Under the pieces are notes generated by a model that searched no databases, had not been told where the DNA came from, and was given only the letters and a program-made list of their open reading frames with translations. From positions 1-64,000 of the forward strand of contig NZ_AORV01000058.1 in the NCBI RefSeq assembly GCF_000350485.1: 64,000 nucleotides of DNA. Reading direction: 5' to 3'. The position numbers and the translations under genes were made by a program. Source of the DNA: Ruminiclostridium cellobioparum subsp. termitidis CT1112. Its GTDB lineage: Bacteria > Bacillota > Clostridia > Acetivibrionales > DSM-1351. Below are positions 8,271 to 16,355 of this stretch, piece after piece. The first letter of the stretch is position 1; the number at the start of each line of letters is the position of its first letter.

Positions 8271-9449
8271 TTATATGATTTGCTGCTCAACCGCCGTCTG
8301 GAGCTGCTTGAGTGCTTTTTCAACCGTTGCTCTGGGGCAGGCCACATTCATTCTCACATAGCCCTCTCCATTTTTACCGAAATAGGTTCCGGCACTCATT
8401 GCAATTCCGGCCTTGTGCACCATAAAGTCAGTCAGCTGGTTTCCTGTCATACCCAACTTCCTGCAGTCAAGCCATATCAGGTATGTCCCTTCGGGACAGA
8501 TAGGTTTTATTAATGGTATATTTTTGCTCATATAATCCATAACCAGGTTTATATTTCCTTCTATGTATGGAATAAGCTGCTCCAGCCACTCTTCGCCATA
8601 TTGGTATGCTGCCTGTGTGCTCACAAGACTGAATACATTATTGCATTCTATGTGGAGTCTTTCCCAGGCCCGGTCAAAGGCTGCTTTGGTCTCCACATCG
8701 GGGAAAATTACCACTGAGGACTGAAGGCCGGCCAAATTAAAGGTTTTACTTGCAGCTATGCAGGTAATTGTCAATTTTCTGAGTTCTTCGGATATTGCTG
8801 AAAACGGGGTATGCTTATTTCCCCATAAAATCAGATCCGAATGTATCTCATCGGCAATTACTTTAATGCCGTATTTTATACATATCCTGCCCAAAGATAC
8901 CAGTTCATCCCTTGTCCAGACCCGGCCTACAGGATTGTGAGGACTGCATAATATAATGTATTTGGCTCCTTGCCGGGCTTTTTCCTCTATATCCCCGTAA
9001 TCCATGTAATAATGTCCGTCTGTTTCCTTTAAAGGACTCTCGAGAAGTTCTCTCTGCGCATTCCTGACCGCATTGTAAAAAGGGCCGTATACAGGTGTCT
9101 GTATGATTATCTTGTCACTGGGCCAGGTCAGTTCCCTGACGATCATGCATATGGACGGAACTACACCTAAACTCATGCTCATAAGCCGTTTATCAATATC
9201 CCAGTTTTTCCGCCTCTTCTGAAAGGAGCATACCGCATCGTCATATCCGTCAGGTTTGACAGTATACCCGAAAACACCGTTTTCAGCACGTTCTTTAATA
9301 GCATCCAATATTGGCTGTGCAGCCTTGAAATCCATATCGGCAACCCATAGAGGAATGGCATCCGGGTTCCCGTATAAAGTTTCCAGCCCGGTATATTTTT
9401 CGGCTCCAGTCCCGCTTCTGTCTATTATTTCATCGAAATCATATGTCAT
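8271..9449 (-). CDS. MalY/PatB family PLP-dependent C-S lyase/aminotransferase
   Basis: 392 aa, fold-type I PLP enzyme. The N-terminus FDEIIDRSGTGAEKYTGLE and PLWVADMDF are characteristic of MalY/PatB cystathionine beta-lyases. The PLP lysine lies in AASKTFNLAG (near residue 235), the Asp contacting the pyridine nitrogen in VIADEIHSDL, and the phosphate/carboxylate Arg in YVRMNVACPR near the C-terminus. It would cleave cystathionine or cysteine S-conjugates to thiol, pyruvate and ammonia. It stands alone between a terminator and an AT-rich spacer. Whether it serves methionine synthesis or thiol detoxification cannot be told here. Confidence 0.85.
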   Translation of the reverse strand: MTYDFDEIIDRSGTGAEKYTGLETLYGNPDAIPLWVADMDFKAAQPILDAIKERAENGVFGYTVKPDGYDDAVCSFQKRRKNWDIDKRLMSMSLGVVPSICMIVRELTWPSDKIIIQTPVYGPFYNAVRNAQRELLESPLKETDGHYYMDYGDIEEKARQGAKYIILCSPHNPVGRVWTRDELVSLGRICIKYGIKVIADEIHSDLILWGNKHTPFSAISEELRKLTITCIAASKTFNLAGLQSSVVIFPDVETKAAFDRAWERLHIECNNVFSLVSTQAAYQYGEEWLEQLIPYIEGNINLVMDYMSKNIPLIKPICPEGTYLIWLDCRKLGMTGNQLTDFMVHKAGIAMSAGTYFGKNGEGYVRMNVACPRATVEKALKQLQTAVEQQII

Positions 9450-9649
9450 ATGCTCTAATCATCCCTTAATAATTTTATAAATAATACACTTTTAATACCC
9501 TTTTCTTTACTTTTCCAACCAGTACAAATATTTAATTTCAGCATCCCTTTCGGTATTTACTTTATATTCTACTATACTATTAGTGCTTCATCAATTTATA
9601 TGACATGAAGGATGACATAAAGATAGCAATCTTGATATTGACCAATTAA

Positions 9650-9916
9650 CTAAATTTTGAACTCCATACCGTCAATCAAACCCTCAATATAAAGAGCTCT
9701 ATAAATCAGCTCGGAAATATCGTTATTCAACTTATCATAATTGCTCAGCAGTTGTAATTTATCATTCTGCAAATTGTGGGCCAATAGCTTTCTTGTTTCA
9801 ATGAGCTTGTTCTGAATATCTATATAAATGTCCTTTACGCATTCTTTATTGCATATACTGGATACTCTGCCGTAAACCACCTCATCTATTGCCTCTCTGC
9901 TTTTCTGATTGCCCAT
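9650..9916 (-). CDS. Small helical protein, DUF6809-like, under a LexA-type promoter
   Basis: 88 aa, soluble and mainly helical. It has the pattern VVYGRVSS near the N-terminus and IEGLIDGMEF near the C-terminus seen in clostridial DUF6809 proteins of unknown function; this assignment is tentative. The start ATG has GAGGAGG eight bases upstream. It is preceded by a strong promoter overlapped by a LexA-like box (9960-9973), so it is probably DNA-damage inducible. Its position next to the phage-tail cluster suggests a role linked to tail-particle induction or the SOS response. No function is assigned. Confidence 0.7.
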   Translation of the reverse strand: MGNQKSREAIDEVVYGRVSSICNKECVKDIYIDIQNKLIETRKLLAHNLQNDKLQLLSNYDKLNNDISELIYRALYIEGLIDGMEFKI

Positions 9917-9959
9917 TAATTACTACCTCCTCGATAAGTACAAAATTAATCTTTAAAAT

Positions 9960-10008
9960 CGAACATATGTTCTTATTTAAGTATAATACTCTCGAGTGAG
10001 TTTTACAA
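9960..10008 (-). promoter_or_regulatory. SigA promoter with LexA (SOS) box
   Basis: On the minus strand, TTGTAA (10003-10008), a 17-bp spacer and TATACT (9980-9985) form a vegetative promoter. CGAACATATGTTCT overlaps the expected start point (9960-9973). CGAAC-N4-GTTC is the Gram-positive LexA consensus; here all eight conserved GAAC/GTTC bases are present. It precedes the 88-aa gene. Confidence 0.75.
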
Positions 10009-10154
10009 TACTTGTATGAAAAAATAAATTCTGTTTGCAAGAGTAAATGTTATGCCGGTATAGCTTATATTTATATCTCATTTTAGCCATAAGTCAGTTA
10101 TAACAACGGGTACAGCATTGCCCGCCTGTGCTGAAAAGGGGCAATTTATACAAG

Positions 10155-10191
10155 CCTCCACCGCTATAAGGCCAATAAAAGAGGTTAATTG
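10155..10191 (-). repeat. Fragment of the leader-cassette repeat
   Basis: About 37 bp closely match the internal part of the repeat at 22634-22840 (CCGCTATAAGG-CAATAAA and GAGGTTAATTG blocks, only a few mismatches). The holin stop codon (10185-10187) lies inside it. The 267-base gap 9917-10184 otherwise holds only the LexA promoter. Confidence 0.6.
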
Positions 10192-10655
10192 TCTCCAGTG
10201 GCTTTATCCCCTGCCGAATCTACAGCTCCCTTGAACAGCGCCAATGCCTGTTTTACAAAACCCGGTACAGGTGCCCCCATTTTGCCAGCGTTTTCGATTA
10301 TACTTCCAAGCTCTGTAAGTATGTACCAGGTCATAGTCAGAGGACACAGCATAACCGTATACTTGAAAGGGAAATCCACGTTTGGTATATTATTTATAAT
10401 CATTCCTAAAATGGAATCGAATATTGCAGTCACCAGAATGGCAATAATACAGCCTGTCTTATGCCACAAGCCTTCTCTTGCAATTTTGGATTCCCAGTTG
10501 CCGCATTTAAAGGCTGCCATAAATCCTGTCAGCAAATCACCTGTCATACTGGCTATAAATATTACAACCAGCCAGCCGAACCAGCCAAATCCGGCTGTAA
10601 TTGCCGTAAATACAGCCGTCAGTGACACTTTAAATGCATTTATATTATTCTCCAT
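10185..10655 (-). CDS. Phage holin family protein (TcdE/phi-holin type)
   Basis: 156 aa with three or four membrane segments (about 12-45, 75-95 and 108-125) and the typical holin_4_1 signatures FIASMTGDLLTGFMAAFKCG and REGLWHKTGCI. Holins make holes in the cytoplasmic membrane so that endolysin can reach the wall and release particles. The start ATG is preceded by AGGAGGATAG. It lies at the promoter-distal end of the tail cluster, the usual place. The adjacent endolysin appears broken, and its stop codon falls in a copy of an intergenic repeat, so this end of the cluster has been rearranged. Confidence 0.85.
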   Translation of the reverse strand: MENNINAFKVSLTAVFTAITAGFGWFGWLVVIFIASMTGDLLTGFMAAFKCGNWESKIAREGLWHKTGCIIAILVTAIFDSILGMIINNIPNVDFPFKYTVMLCPLTMTWYILTELGSIIENAGKMGAPVPGFVKQALALFKGAVDSAGDKATGDN

Positions 10656-10725
10656 AAAACTATCCTCCTTAACTTTTTGCTTTTTCTATGATAAAGGCTT
10701 CAAAACCCGGATCATTTCCTATTTT

Positions 10726-10920
10726 TCAGCCAGAATTCATATGGGTGTCGGCCTTTTCAACAACTATTTTAAATGCTTCCTTGATGGCCGACAGTCTTTT
10801 ATATCTGCTACCGGGACAGGCCTTGTTTTTAAACCAGCAATTGTACGAAAGTGTTGTGACAAATGGCACTATGCTGAACTTCCTGCATAACAGACTGCCT
10901 TCCGATGAAACCGCTGACAT
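10726..10920 (-). pseudogene. Possible endolysin (amidase) remnant
   Basis: On the minus strand a short open stretch reads NCWFKNKACPGSRYKR and ends in a basic helix before the holin gene. KACPG is the zinc-ligand motif region near the C-terminus of phage N-acetylmuramoyl-L-alanine amidases, and the position just upstream of a holin fits. No intact amidase N-terminus is seen in any frame up to 11100, so I read it as decayed. The gap 10656-11248 holds this remnant, the hairpin at 11101-11143 and nothing else convincing. Confidence 0.35.
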
Positions 10921-11100
10921 ACTTTGTCAGCTGAAATGGTTGTTTTTTGCATCTGTATGCCCTTGATACTGTTCGGTGCTGTTGGATATATTTAAACTTT
11001 TTAGCTTCCCTAACGCTCTGGTCTTTAGTTTTTAGGTTTTTCCGGCACTTCGGGATGAATTTCCCACCTTTATTGTTTCCTGCTCGCGTTAACCCATAAA

Positions 11101-11143
11101 CCAAGAAAAGGACTACCCGTGGGAAGGGTAGTCCTTTTCTTGG
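11101..11143. terminator. Strong bidirectional hairpin/terminator
   Basis: A perfect 18-bp stem (CCAAGAAAAGGACTACCC and its complement) has a 7-base loop. It contains T-rich runs in the stem on both strands and lies downstream of the CPCC gene, so it would end transcription coming from the tail operon. Confidence 0.8.
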
Positions 11144-11248
11144 TTGGTGATGAATGAATTGATGTAACGCAATGTTGGCCTTATTAGATTATTTCTAACA
11201 TAAAAAGCACATCATTTTTCTGAATGTGCAAGTAACAATATTAATTAT

Positions 11249-11521
11249 TTAATCAGCATTGTATACATCTATTGGCTTCCAATTTTCATCCTTAACATCA
11301 TCATGAGTTGGTTTTCGTACATGTGGTATCATTTCGTATTCACATGCCCCAAACTTTATATAATTTTTTTGTCCCTCTATCAATGTAACATAATTTGCGC
11401 CAGTACTCCTTGGGTCTAAAAACTGACCCCAGTCATCCTCCCAAAAACAAATATCACATATATCAAACAAATGTTCATCATCTAAAGTTTTGTATCCACA
11501 ACAAGGGCAAGTATATTTCAT
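11249..11521 (-). CDS. CPCC-family cysteine-rich protein
   Basis: 90 aa beginning MKYTCPCCGYKTL, with a second Cys pair in DICDICFWEDD, giving a predicted zinc-binding knuckle. The CPCC cysteine-rich family occurs as small orphan genes in many bacteria and its role is unknown. The start ATG follows GGAGGAATACT. It lies inside the tail cluster between xkdX and the lysis genes. It is AT-rich like the fibre gene, so it is probably cargo carried with the variable fibre module and not a structural part. Confidence 0.8.
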   Translation of the reverse strand: MKYTCPCCGYKTLDDEHLFDICDICFWEDDWGQFLDPRSTGANYVTLIEGQKNYIKFGACEYEMIPHVRKPTHDDVKDENWKPIDVYNAD

Positions 11522-11649
11522 AGTATTCCTCCATGAAGATGTATTATTTAAACAAAATGATTATAGTTATTACTATATATAGAATCTAGTCGGATTTCAA
11601 CTACCGCATTATTTATCCTCTTAATATTGTTATATATATCTTTTTTACG

Positions 11650-11766
11650 CTATCCTATTATATCTATTTCTTGTTCTGTGGTAATCCAAGCTTTTGATAC
11701 TGCTGCCTCTAGCTGCTCTGCTGTAATCTTTCCGGCATAGTATAAATAGTTTAAGCGCTCAAACAT
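11650..11766 (-). CDS. XkdX-family phage protein
   Basis: A 38-aa reading frame: MFERLNYLYYAGKITAEQLE, then about 18 more residues including KAWIT. It has the XkdX signature: an N-terminal MFexIkxxYxxG followed by a W-I-T segment near the C-terminus. XkdX proteins are tiny and always lie just after the tail-fibre genes of PBSX-type tails, as here. There is no canonical ribosome-binding site immediately upstream (TAACAAGTAGAAAA), so expression may be weak or coupled. Confidence 0.7.
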   Translation of the reverse strand: MFERLNYLYYAGKITAEQLEAAVSKAWITTEQEIDIIG

Positions 11767-11796
11767 TTTTCTACTTGTTAAAATAAACTGGTCGAT

Positions 11797-12045
11797 CTAC
11801 TGCTGCATATTAAGATTGTCTATAATCAACTGGTCAATCAGTTCCTGCAGCTTTTGAGTTTCAGGCTTCGGTAAATCCTCAAAAACTGGCTTGTGTTCTG
11901 TTTTGCTTACGTCAATACTTTTAAGTATTTTGTTTTGCGGTATTTCAATAAATATGTAAGGAACCCCTATAGACTCCCTTAAGTCACTTCCTTGCATCTG
12001 GCTTATTATAAAGCCTGTCTCATCATAAATTACTAATGTTTGCAT
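11797..12045 (-). CDS. Fibre-associated small protein, unknown function
   Basis: 82 aa, soluble, starting MQTLVIYDETGFIISQMQGS. It has a central hydrophobic strand (VPYIFIEIP) and a C-terminal amphipathic helix (KLQELIDQLIIDNLNMQQ). The start has AAGAGGGGTG upstream. It lies 27 bases after the fibre gene and before xkdX. In PBSX-like tails this slot holds small fibre-accessory proteins (XkdW position), so a role in fibre assembly or attachment is plausible. I do not recognise a named family with certainty. Confidence 0.65.
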   Translation of the reverse strand: MQTLVIYDETGFIISQMQGSDLRESIGVPYIFIEIPQNKILKSIDVSKTEHKPVFEDLPKPETQKLQELIDQLIIDNLNMQQ

Positions 12046-12072
12046 GTTAACACCCCTCTTTTAAAGTATCAA

Positions 12073-14007
12073 TTATTCATAGGCTCTATAATACCAATTC
12101 CCTGTATTTCCATTAAAAAAATCGCTCGATATATAAAAACCATCATTTGTCATTGCATTTATCTGGCTGGATAAACCACCAGAACCCAAAAAATAGTAAA
12201 ACAAACCCCCGCTGCCAGTACCTAAATCTGCTGTTGATGAAACTACACCATATCCTGATTTATATGGTTCTTTATATTCTAAAAATACTTTACTTGGTTT
12301 AAATGGCAGTCCCGTTAATGTAAAAGGCTGACTAATTACAGCTACAATCGTACCAAACTGCCATCTTTTACCACTAAAAGTTCCTGTAAGCCCAAATATA
12401 CTTTTACCGCTTACTATGTTTGCAGGGATAAAATTTGCATCATCCTGATACACCCACGAAGTAGCTGACCCATCATAGTAACCACCTGGAGGGCGTAGAG
12501 ATAACCTCCCAGACCCATTAGCATATCGATCTAATGCCAGCTGATTATTGTTTTCAACTGTTCTATTTATCATACTTCCTACTAACCTTGATCCATTCAC
12601 ATAAGCTATCTTATTGTTTAGAATGTCACTTGACCATGCATTAGCATCACTGGTTAATAATTTTAAATCACTATCCCACCAATCGTATTTTAAATAATAT
12701 TCAAAAGGAGTTATAGTTGATCCTAATTCTACTTGTACATGAGCATATATATTATTATCTCCTGCTGTAATTGTTCTTATTTTAAGAAAGTATGTGTTAG
12801 CGGGTGTTGAAAATAATCCCTGACTATTTGTAGTATAAGAAATAAATGTTTTATTTTGATCATAATAGAAAAAAGCCATATTGGCTGCTACACCATTAAT
12901 AGAGGCTACATAATTTGTAGATGGAGTTACAGGTATAAAATTCCTACTACGCATACGTGTATCATCCGGTCCTGGAACACCATTTGCAATATTAATAATA
13001 CCTAACTTCAACTCTCCATCAAATAAGTTTACTCCCTTTTTATCAACCATTATTGCTACTTCTTCTGCTGTGGGTTCATTACCAGTGCCAAAATATTCCG
13101 TTAAATCAAACATCATTACATCTTTAACTTGCATCATCTTACCATTGGCAGTGGCTGCATCAGGATATCCGGCGCGAGTATATAGTCTAAAATTATTTTC
13201 CATTGTTAGGTCAATAATGCCCCTCATTTGGTACCAAACATTTTGTATAGGACTTGTCAAGGTGGGCAATTGAGGAGAAATGGTACCATTGCTAACATAT
13301 AATGCTATTTGATTACATACACTATTAGTTACTCTTATCCTCACACTAACCCAAATTTTTCTACCCGTACCGCCTCGGTACATAAGAATACCAGGATTAT
13401 GTGCATATACCCAATTATTCGTGCCGTTTCCTGTTACATTCAATATATTACTAGATGCAGATAATGTACCATATATAGCAGTCCACATAGAGGAATCCTT
13501 AATATCACCATTGACTATCAAATTTGATAACTTAGGTATCTCACCTCCTTCACCCTGTAATTGAAAATTTGCTCCATCATACTTTAAAGAATATATTCTT
13601 CCGTAGAGGAGTTTCCCTGCTTGAATTTGATATCCTTTTGAATCAATTATGGGTTTTGCGCCTATCCCATTTACATTTAATGTTGATGCACCAGTATTAG
13701 CCACATTGATTTTTACCACAATCCCCATACCATCAACATAGTTTGCTGGAGCAGGATTTAAGGTCGCAAGGTATGTGTTAGCTACTCCTGTTGATATTGC
13801 ATACCCCGGTTGCCTCACATAATCCGACAAATGCGAACTTAAATTAGAACTTACAGAAGAAATCTTTAGATCAGTATTTTGGTTATCCTCATTCAATCTC
13901 TCCAGTTGTTGATCTATAATATCCATATTCCCGTTTTGGTCTTCAACATTATAGAAATCCTCCGAGGAAGGTTTCTTCAAATTATAATTGCTTGTATTTT
14001 TCGCCAT
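12073..14007 (-). CDS. Tail fibre / receptor-binding protein (XkdV position)
   Basis: 644 aa. The N-terminus (residues 1-60, MAKNTSNYNLKKPSSEDFYN) is the baseplate-attachment part found in many clostridial tail fibres, followed by a short coiled coil (28-60). A beta-rich stretch at about 75-155 (GASTLNVNGIGAKPI) resembles fibre knob repeats. A carbohydrate-binding-like region lies at about 160-310 and a Gly-rich C-terminus at 560-644. It determines which cells are bound. The gene is clearly more AT-rich than the baseplate genes (15 G/C in 12841-12900 against 32 in 14221-14280), which suggests module exchange. It begins just after XkdU. Confidence 0.8.
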   Translation of the reverse strand: MAKNTSNYNLKKPSSEDFYNVEDQNGNMDIIDQQLERLNEDNQNTDLKISSVSSNLSSHLSDYVRQPGYAISTGVANTYLATLNPAPANYVDGMGIVVKINVANTGASTLNVNGIGAKPIIDSKGYQIQAGKLLYGRIYSLKYDGANFQLQGEGGEIPKLSNLIVNGDIKDSSMWTAIYGTLSASSNILNVTGNGTNNWVYAHNPGILMYRGGTGRKIWVSVRIRVTNSVCNQIALYVSNGTISPQLPTLTSPIQNVWYQMRGIIDLTMENNFRLYTRAGYPDAATANGKMMQVKDVMMFDLTEYFGTGNEPTAEEVAIMVDKKGVNLFDGELKLGIINIANGVPGPDDTRMRSRNFIPVTPSTNYVASINGVAANMAFFYYDQNKTFISYTTNSQGLFSTPANTYFLKIRTITAGDNNIYAHVQVELGSTITPFEYYLKYDWWDSDLKLLTSDANAWSSDILNNKIAYVNGSRLVGSMINRTVENNNQLALDRYANGSGRLSLRPPGGYYDGSATSWVYQDDANFIPANIVSGKSIFGLTGTFSGKRWQFGTIVAVISQPFTLTGLPFKPSKVFLEYKEPYKSGYGVVSSTADLGTGSGGLFYYFLGSGGLSSQINAMTNDGFYISSDFFNGNTGNWYYRAYE

Positions 14008-14556
14008 TTAATTTAGCACCTCACTTCTTAATTGTTCATGTGTATATGCCGCCAATTGCTCATTTGTATACCAGGAAAGTACTGCATGTGTGTTATACAG
14101 CAGACTTAAATCAATGATTATATTGGCGGGCACTGTTCTTTCCAGTAAACTGCTTACCTCATCAAATTTACCCTTTTCGGCCAGTGCTACTTTTACCACC
14201 AAAGTGTATTCATCATTCCTCAATTCCACCGAATAGCCCGACTCTCCGCAAAGGGCATCCAGCTGGCTTTCAAGTGTTCTCCTGGTATATGGCAGCTTTT
14301 CATTGAGTCTGGCAAGTATTCTGAACTTCCTGACTTCCAACGAGTCAGAGCCCTTTGGGAATATCTTCAGAATGGTTTCCCACCTTTTGATGCCATTTTC
14401 TGTAGCATCGGCTACAAACTGGTCATTCAGCACCTCATCCAGAAGCACCCAAATTAAGCGGAGTTCAGGATTTTCAGCAGCGGCAAGCTCTCTGAATTCT
14501 CTGAACTCCTTTAGGAAATCCGGAAGATAGTTCAATATATTTATTTCTCTATCCAA
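14008..14556 (-). CDS. Baseplate/tail protein, DUF2313 (XkdU/YmfQ)
   Basis: 182 aa beginning MDREINILNYLPDFLKEFRE, the YmfQ/DUF2313 start. It continues through a helical region to a C-terminal strand-rich part that ends NEQLAAYTHEQLRSEVLN, which often docks the fibre. In Mu-like phages the equivalent gp48 connects baseplate J to the fibres. It overlaps the baseplate J gene by eight bases and abuts the fibre gene, as in PBSX. Confidence 0.85.
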   Translation of the reverse strand: MDREINILNYLPDFLKEFREFRELAAAENPELRLIWVLLDEVLNDQFVADATENGIKRWETILKIFPKGSDSLEVRKFRILARLNEKLPYTRRTLESQLDALCGESGYSVELRNDEYTLVVKVALAEKGKFDEVSSLLERTVPANIIIDLSLLYNTHAVLSWYTNEQLAAYTHEQLRSEVLN

Positions 14557-15604
14557 TTACATCACCCCTCACAGGAATGCAATTCTCATCCAATACAAGA
14601 TTCTGTTCCAGACCGTTTATCTTTGTGTTTGAGATATCAAGAACACCCGCCACATTAAGGAACCTGGTCTCCAGCTGACTTATCCGGACTATTAAATTTG
14701 CATTGTCGGCCCAGCTTTTGCTGAGCTCTTTGAAGTATTCGTCGATTGTTTTTTCCACATATCCCTTAAGGTCATCCCAGGTCCAACCGGTATTGTAACT
14801 GATATTTGTTTCAATATCTACTGTTTGTACTCCGACACCTTCTATTGTTACAATATGGCCGATGGGAGCTATCCCTGCGCCGTTTCCCCTGTTCTGGACC
14901 GGATCGATCCTGGTCTGAATATCTGAAATCAGCTCTTCTGAAGGCTTATTATACTCTGAATTAATGACAACCAGTTTAACAGTGCCTCCTCCGTTCCATA
15001 CCGGATATACTTTAACTCCTCCCACCCCCTGCAGTTCATTGACTTTTTCCTTATAATCGGTTATATTTCCGCCAAAGGCCTGGGAATCAAGTGTGGCAAA
15101 ATATCTTGCCCTGAGTTGTTCCGTTTCCTCTTCATCTTCTCCTGGAATAAGTATTTCAGTCACTTCGGCATAGCTCAAACCGTCAATATAATTAATGGGA
15201 ATTAAAGTTCCGAAATTCCTGTTGCCCTCGGTTCCCGCAGTCTCACACTCAAGTTTGAACTGAGATTCAACTATTTTTTCGATCACCTTATAATTCAGGC
15301 TGCCTAAAGAAAATCTTGAACCAACAGGGACATTCATGTTGAATATACCTTTGACGACGGCGTATGACGCTGCTTTGGGAGTTATGCCCCTCTCGGCGGC
15401 TCTTTTTATCAGGTACTCTCTTGAAGCCGTGTCTGCAAATGCTTCGTTCAGTATAACATCAGCTTCGATGTACATCTGTACAAGTTCGGCTGCCGCAGGT
15501 GCAAGCGCATCAAATATTACCGAACCTTCCCGCTTGTCAATACCATTTGGTATACGGTCCAGCATGCGCTGCAAAATAATTTCATACGTTAAATTTTCAT
15601 ACAT
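14549..15604 (-). CDS. Baseplate J/gp47 family protein (XkdT)
   Basis: 351 aa. The N-terminus MYENLTYEIILQRMLDRIPN and the DKREGSVIFDALAPAAAELV stretch are the standard baseplate J start. LIPGEDEEETEQLRARYFA and the FGGNITDYKEKVNELQGVGG segment follow. It is the wedge protein that locks onto the sheath base in contractile tails. The start is just after the DUF2634 stop (shared base) and the C-terminus ends in PVRGDVIG. Confidence 0.92.
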   Translation of the reverse strand: MYENLTYEIILQRMLDRIPNGIDKREGSVIFDALAPAAAELVQMYIEADVILNEAFADTASREYLIKRAAERGITPKAASYAVVKGIFNMNVPVGSRFSLGSLNYKVIEKIVESQFKLECETAGTEGNRNFGTLIPINYIDGLSYAEVTEILIPGEDEEETEQLRARYFATLDSQAFGGNITDYKEKVNELQGVGGVKVYPVWNGGGTVKLVVINSEYNKPSEELISDIQTRIDPVQNRGNGAGIAPIGHIVTIEGVGVQTVDIETNISYNTGWTWDDLKGYVEKTIDEYFKELSKSWADNANLIVRISQLETRFLNVAGVLDISNTKINGLEQNLVLDENCIPVRGDVIG

Positions 15605-16005
15605 CAGTTTCTCACCTCCTTCTCAATTTCCATATCACCTTCGGTTGTTGCAACAGTGAATTTCACTGAAACCTTTCCTTTTCCAGGAGAAAAAGAAAAA
15701 TCACCTACATCGGTGATTCTGTCGTCCCTGAGCAGGGCGTCGGTTATTTTTCTTTTAATATCCGAATAGACATACGGAACGGGCTGACCCATTAATTCCA
15801 CCATTTCCGAGCCATAGTTCCAGCTGTATATCAGGTAATCGTACCTCTCGGTATTAAGAATCTTATATATGGCCTGTCTCATTGCCTCGCTGCCGTCCAG
15901 CAGCCCCGATATCCTTTTTTCCTCCAGGTGCATTCTGTAGGTTCTTACAGGCTGTTGCACCGATTCAAAATCAGGCTGTAAATCCTCATCAATATAAGGA
16001 ATCAT
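15604..16005 (-). CDS. Baseplate wedge protein, DUF2634 (XkdS, gp25-like)
   Basis: 133 aa. The YNWNYGSE-like segment (YLIYSWNYGSEMVELMG) and the region RITDVGDFSF mark DUF2634/XkdS, the lysozyme-related gp25-like wedge part found in contractile tails and in type VI systems. It overlaps the DUF2577 gene by four bases (ATGA). It belongs with baseplate J and the sheath to make a contractile machine and not a flexible siphovirus tail. Confidence 0.88.
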   Translation of the reverse strand: MIPYIDEDLQPDFESVQQPVRTYRMHLEEKRISGLLDGSEAMRQAIYKILNTERYDYLIYSWNYGSEMVELMGQPVPYVYSDIKRKITDALLRDDRITDVGDFSFSPGKGKVSVKFTVATTEGDMEIEKEVRN

Positions 16006-16355
16006 GTATTCACCACCTTATCCAATACTACAAATTTTTGACCGCCCTGCATCTGGAGCATTATTACTTCATCTCCGGCAGCCAGCCCATTGTGAACCCG
16101 GAATTTCTTTTTACCCTTATATGGGTGAACGTGAGAGTTGCTTTCCTCGGTAAAATGCTCAACAGTCATCTCCAGATCATAGTCTCTAACATTATTGGTA
16201 AAAATCAGCTGCGCTTCATTTAAAGTCAGCTTTTGCTCTACAAATATTTTTACAGGTGAGGTGCTCACTACCTTGCCGAACAATACGGACATAGGCTTCG
16301 AATCATTTACCGCTCCCATGGCGGCAGATTTAATAAGTTCAACCATATCAGGCAA
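16002..16355 (-). CDS. DUF2577 tail protein (XkdR)
   Basis: 117 aa beginning MPDMVELIKSAAMGAVNDSK, with the strand-rich region KPMSVLFGKVVSTSPVKI and a histidine-rich HVHPYKGKKKF loop. DUF2577 members sit between the hub (XkdQ) and the gp25-like protein in PBSX-type tails and probably form an OB-fold spike or hub adaptor. It overlaps the neighbouring genes by four to eight bases, showing tight operon structure. Confidence 0.85.
   Translation of the reverse strand: MPDMVELIKSAAMGAVNDSKPMSVLFGKVVSTSPVKIFVEQKLTLNEAQLIFTNNVRDYDLEMTVEHFTEESNSHVHPYKGKKKFRVHNGLAAGDEVIMLQMQGGQKFVVLDKVVNT

Noticed and set aside
10829-11104. 91-aa ORF on the minus strand beside the holin
   Set aside because: No recognisable family, starts within the terminator hairpin and lies over the probable endolysin remnant; more likely decayed DNA.
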